In this document: one piece after another, positions 60,610-64,000 of the stretch | Numbering within the stretch: the stretch's first letter is position 1 | Layout of the letters: every line of letters starts with the position of its first letter | Assembly: GCA_964019165.1 (NCBI GenBank) | Contig: OZ025271.1 | Span: 2,850,501-2,914,500, forward strand | Direction: 5' to 3' | Source: Mastigias papua | Taxonomy: Eukaryota; Cnidaria; Scyphozoa; Rhizostomeae; Mastigiidae | Length of the DNA stretch: 64,000 nt | Notes under the pieces: generated by a model | The model's input: the letters and a program-made list of their open reading frames with translations, nothing else | What the model was told of the DNA's origin: nothing | Database searches by the model: none | Translations under genes and position numbers: made by a program

Positions 60610-61361
60610 TAGTACTGATAGCCCGCTAGACGCGGGCTCCCTACCCCAGTTACCCGCATTGGGTGTTTAACTGAAGTTGCAGATTAGCCTTGGAAAGACT
60701 AACGCCGTGCCCCACCACAGCTACATGATCCACATTTGTGATGCTCATCAATCAGAACAGCGCACAGAATGATGGGAAGGTGACGTCATCAGCCTCTGTG
60801 AAGGAGCATGAGACCTTCAGCCTTTCATTGGTCAACTCAACCCAAATTGTGCTGAAAATGCTGCAATACCTGCGCTAGGCTACAGGCCTTTAGAAGATGA
60901 ACAAAAAGTTGAAAAATTGCCCAAACAAATAGTGCTAAAAATGCTCGGATACCTGCGCTAGGCTACGGGGCTTCTCTTAATACTTCATCTTCTTTTAAAG
61001 CCCCGTAGCCTAGCGCAGGTATCCGAGCATTTTTAGCACTATTTGTTTGGGCAATTTTTCAACTTTTTGTTCATCTTCTAAAGGCCTGTAGCCTAGCGCA
61101 GGTATTGCAGCATTTTCAGCACAATTTGGGTTGAGTTGACCAATGAAAGGCTGAAGGTCTCATGCTCCTTCACAGAGGCTGATGACGTCACCTTCCCATC
61201 ATTCTGTGCGCTGTTCTGATTGATGAGCATCACAAATGTGGATCATGTAGCTGTGGTGGGGCACGGCGTTAGTCTTTCCAAGGCTAATCTGCAACTTCAG
61301 TTAAACACCCAATGCGGGTAACTGGGGTAGGGAGCCCGCGTCTAGCGGGCTATCAGTACTA
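60610..61361. repeat. 752-bp palindrome (P7) at the 3' end of E3
   Basis: Symmetric about 60985.5, with a loop of about 24 bases (ctcttaatacttcatcttct inside) and no mismatch found between the arms. CREs lie at 60781-60788 and 61183-61190, and the terminal hairpin at 61333-61351. Each arm contains two copies of the tacctgcgctaggctac block, separated by sequence resembling the loop of P4. The arm is therefore longer than in P4 and P6. Confidence 0.95.
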
Positions 61362-64000
61362 TCTCTATATACTAAGATCCCTAAAATGCAAATGAGCAAA
61401 GATCAAATGGGCCGCCGGTCAGGTCGTGGTAAAAACTCCTCCTAGGTCTTCTGCTTGATCGGTCTCAACCTTTCGCCGAGGGTCCAGTCCTATGTCTACT
61501 TGATATTCTAGATGTCATTTTAATTTTATCGATTTTTTTTGCAAAGATATTCGACTTTTTCTGATGGACTGCGTGCGCCTTTGTTGTCGCCTTTTGTTCT
61601 CCATTGTGTTCGTCCACACGGCAAGCCTGCTCTCCGTGTAGTTTCATCTCGCACTGGCTGAGGATGATGGTAGATTCCGTGTGAAATTTCACTTTGTTTA
61701 TGGCAGGTGAGTGACTGTTTTCCATCCAAAGTGGTCTTTTCATGTTTGCCTGTAACTCCTGCACTGAACATCGGTGATTTCTGTTGTGTTAGGCAAGGTA
61801 ATCCCATGTTTTGAGCGAGAATCCAATGCCTACCCTCGGGGATATTATCGCCATGACAGTTGAAGAGCCAACTCAAGGAAAATTTCGTTGTTTTCCTGCC
61901 AGGTGAGTCACAATTTTTGTACAAAACATTTCGATTAGAGTGTGTCGATTAGTCCTTTGGTGGATGTGTGCATTGCCTAGGATTATGAGCTAGGTATTTC
62001 AATGTTTTCAGCGAAATCCTCCCGCGAACCTCTCGCTGGATTAGCGCCATGACTGTTCCTTCCCAAGCCGTTCCACTCTCTTCCCTAGATCAACTTGCTG
62101 TTTGTGCTAAATTGTTAGTATGTATTGACGAGAGGTGTACATTTGTATTCCCTGCTATTTAAGTGTGAATTTCACGCGCATATACTGGAGATAATTGCGA
62201 TCGTGTAGCTTTTACTTTGGACACTTCCCTCAATGGTAGAGTTTGCCCTGTGACTTGGAAGGAACTATTATAGGTATTTTCTACCAGGTGAGTGGTTTTC
62301 TAATGCTATAACGTTTGATTTCAAATTGCCTGTCTTTCCCCTGTCCTCTGTGTGCACTTTCTATGGTATTTTCGACACTTAATGTTCAATATTGCTAGCG
62401 AGATTGCAATAGCTTCCCTCGGGGGTTTTCCGCCATGACAGTTCATCTCCACCATGCTTGATGTTATTCTCTCTTGGTTGGTGAATTCAAGCGAACTTTC
62501 GTCCTTCTACTACTAGGTAAGTCGTTTTTACATATAGTAAGGTGTGTTTTCAGATGGCCTATAATTTTTCTGTCTACTATACATGTTTCATTTTACACAT
62601 GTTATATCAGTATTTTGAGCGAGCTTCCCTCGGTGGTATTTCGCCATTACACATCCTCTCCGATCGGATGGATTTTATTCTCTGGATTGCTGTGGATCTT
62701 TCACAATATTGTGATGAAATACGTATGATATGTTTACTGTTGTATCCCTTGCTGGATTGCTATATTTATTCCTTGAAGTTAATGCGTGGATAGATGGCAT
62801 AGGAGATCGTTATGTTTCCTGATGAATTATGGTACATGGGCTGCTTAATTTGGTCATTCCTGAATTCAGTTGGGCCTAGGTTTTCATGTATTTATGTGAC
62901 TTACTGATAAGAGTGTAAGTTTGTATGTGTGATATAACTGTTATCAGAAGTTCCCATTCCCCCCAGTTCAGCCAAGGAAGCACCTGCTCTGTGTGTTTGA
63001 TTCTCATTGCCAGTAGTCAAGAAACATCTAAATACGTTTGACCAGAGATGTCCAAAGTGTGTATAATGTACTTACTAACTGTTCTTAATATTATTCTGGT
63101 GATATTTTGGTATTCTTACACACTTTATTTTGTTTTATGTTGTAGATAGACATGCGAGGGGATTCCCAACTTCGGTTCACGATTGCAGAACCTCTCATCC
63201 TTTGTTTGCGAACAATAGTGTTTACACAAGGCCGCAAGTTTGCAGTTGAGGGCGTGTTTACAAAGTGGATGGATATCTTGCAATTCTTCGTGGAATTTCG
63301 TCTCTTCTCTATAAGGTAAGTGGCTTATTTCATTAACAAGGTTTCGATTTAGTTTTACCAGGATTATTTTGTTTAGAATGATCACTACTTTCCCAGCTAG
63401 ACGAGAGTTAGTGCGATGTTTTGAGGGAGATTCCATGCGATTGCCTCGGCTCGGGGGTCATATGATCATGGCAATTCCTTTCATGTTCGCTTGATTTTCG
63501 CCTGTAACTTACCGTTGTGTTACTACGGAAGTTTCGGTATAATATTTAGGAGATCCTTACTGTATTATTTACTGATATACTAGGACTTTTAGCGTGCTGT
63601 TTGTACTTTGTCTTTGTGCGAGATTTTCACCGAATTATAACTGAATAGTTACGCCGCTTTGTTTACGGTTGAGATGTTGTCAGTCACTTCTGCTTAGCTC
63701 TTGCTTTTTATAATATACTTATTGTAAGCTGGAGCTAAGATATTGTTCAAATTATTCGTTTGAGTATTGGACTGTACTAGATCTCTTTCCCGTTCACTTT
63801 TCTTGCAGTATTTTGAGAAAAGTACTACGTGTACTCTCTCTCACACTTTGAGGGGCGGTTCTTATTCATCTCAGTCGCAGTGTGTTATTCCCATTAGTAC
63901 ACTTTTCTGTATCCTAAATCACTCGGTTATTTATAGTTAAAGGTGCCAAGTCTTATACGGATATTTTATGTACTAATTCGTTGATAATTTCGTGTATAGT
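61362..64000 (+). mobile_element. Helitron copy E4 (subfamily A), runs off the window
   Basis: It starts TCTCTATATACTAAGATCCC directly after P7, with an octamer at 61386-61393. ATG modules lie at 61853, 62049 and 62435; strong donors at 61707, 61903, 62288, 62517 and 63316; and a kappaB decamer at 63158-63167. The order matches E3 up to the window edge, so a Rep/helicase gene could lie beyond it or be deleted; the window cannot tell. Confidence 0.75.

Larger units (their letters stand above)
42968..61361 (+). mobile_element. Complete 18.4-kb autonomous Helitron candidate (E3)
   Basis: The 5' end (TCTCTATATACTAAGATCCC at 42968) abuts the 3' end of E2. The 3' end is palindrome P7, finishing at 61361 immediately before the 5' end of another copy at 61362. 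Between them, in the 5'-to-3' sense expected for Helitrons, lie a subfamily-A leader array (42968-45950), a long intron-like region (46090-51264), the Rep/helicase gene (51276-55987) and a 4.6-kb 3' region. Helitrons carry a single Rep-Hel gene and end in a hairpin plus CTRR. The 3' end here reads AGTACTA directly before the neighbour's TC, so the CTRR is shortened or shared. The size is large for an animal Helitron. The boundaries are inferred from collinearity with E2 and E4. Confidence 0.75.

Overview
The window looks like repeat-dominated DNA from an invertebrate animal. No host gene can be recognised. Evidence for a metazoan: a BEL/Pao retrotransposon remnant, three non-LTR retrotransposon remnants, a Harbinger transposase relic, a Ty3-like fragment, GT-AG introns and AT-rich spacers. 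The LINE tail ending in an N-C-R-L-C type motif and the family mix remind me of cnidarian genomes, but that is an impression, not a placement.

The dominant player is one family of Helitron-like rolling-circle elements. I define its 5' end as TCTCTATATACTAAGATCCC and its 3' end as a 7-bp GC-rich hairpin (AGCCCGC-N4/5-GCGGGCT) followed by ATCAGTACTAAGCTAG. On the + strand four copies stand head to tail without spacer: 36639-39967, 39968-42967, 42968-61361 and 61362 to the window end. The third is an apparently complete 18.4-kb copy carrying a Rep/helicase gene (51276-55259 joined to 55571-55987) in the expected orientation. On the - strand three shorter, non-autonomous copies are likewise head to tail between 9922 and 1509. 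Further body fragments lie at 23840-26872 (+), 26873-29017 (-), 31836-34426 (-) and 34427-36036 (+).

Most copies end in a giant palindrome of 530-752 bp. It consists of an inverted duplicate of the 3' terminus, a loop of about 20-30 bases, and the 3' terminus itself. At 36037, 42438 and 60610 the arms show no mismatch I could find. The 5' 2-3 kb of each element is a modular array of ATG-containing exon-like units with consensus splice donors, conserved kappaB-like decamers and, in one subfamily, an octamer box. The palindromes carry a perfect CRE (TGACGTCA). I read this as a regulatory and leader-exon region feeding the Rep/helicase exon.

Layout: 1-1508 internally deleted BEL/Pao; 1509-9922 minus-strand Helitron array, with a LINE tail inserted at 3633-4420; 9923-10892 LINE tail with a 249-bp tandem duplication; about 11097-14290 decayed zinc-finger LINE with an R2-like endonuclease tail; 14302-14604 Ty3-like pol fragment; 15390-16430 Harbinger relic; 16431-23839 mostly unassigned, with a minisatellite, hairpin units and a broken ORF; 23840-36638 fold-back duplications of Helitron bodies, including a near-perfect 1.6-kb inverted repeat; 36639-64000 plus-strand Helitron array.
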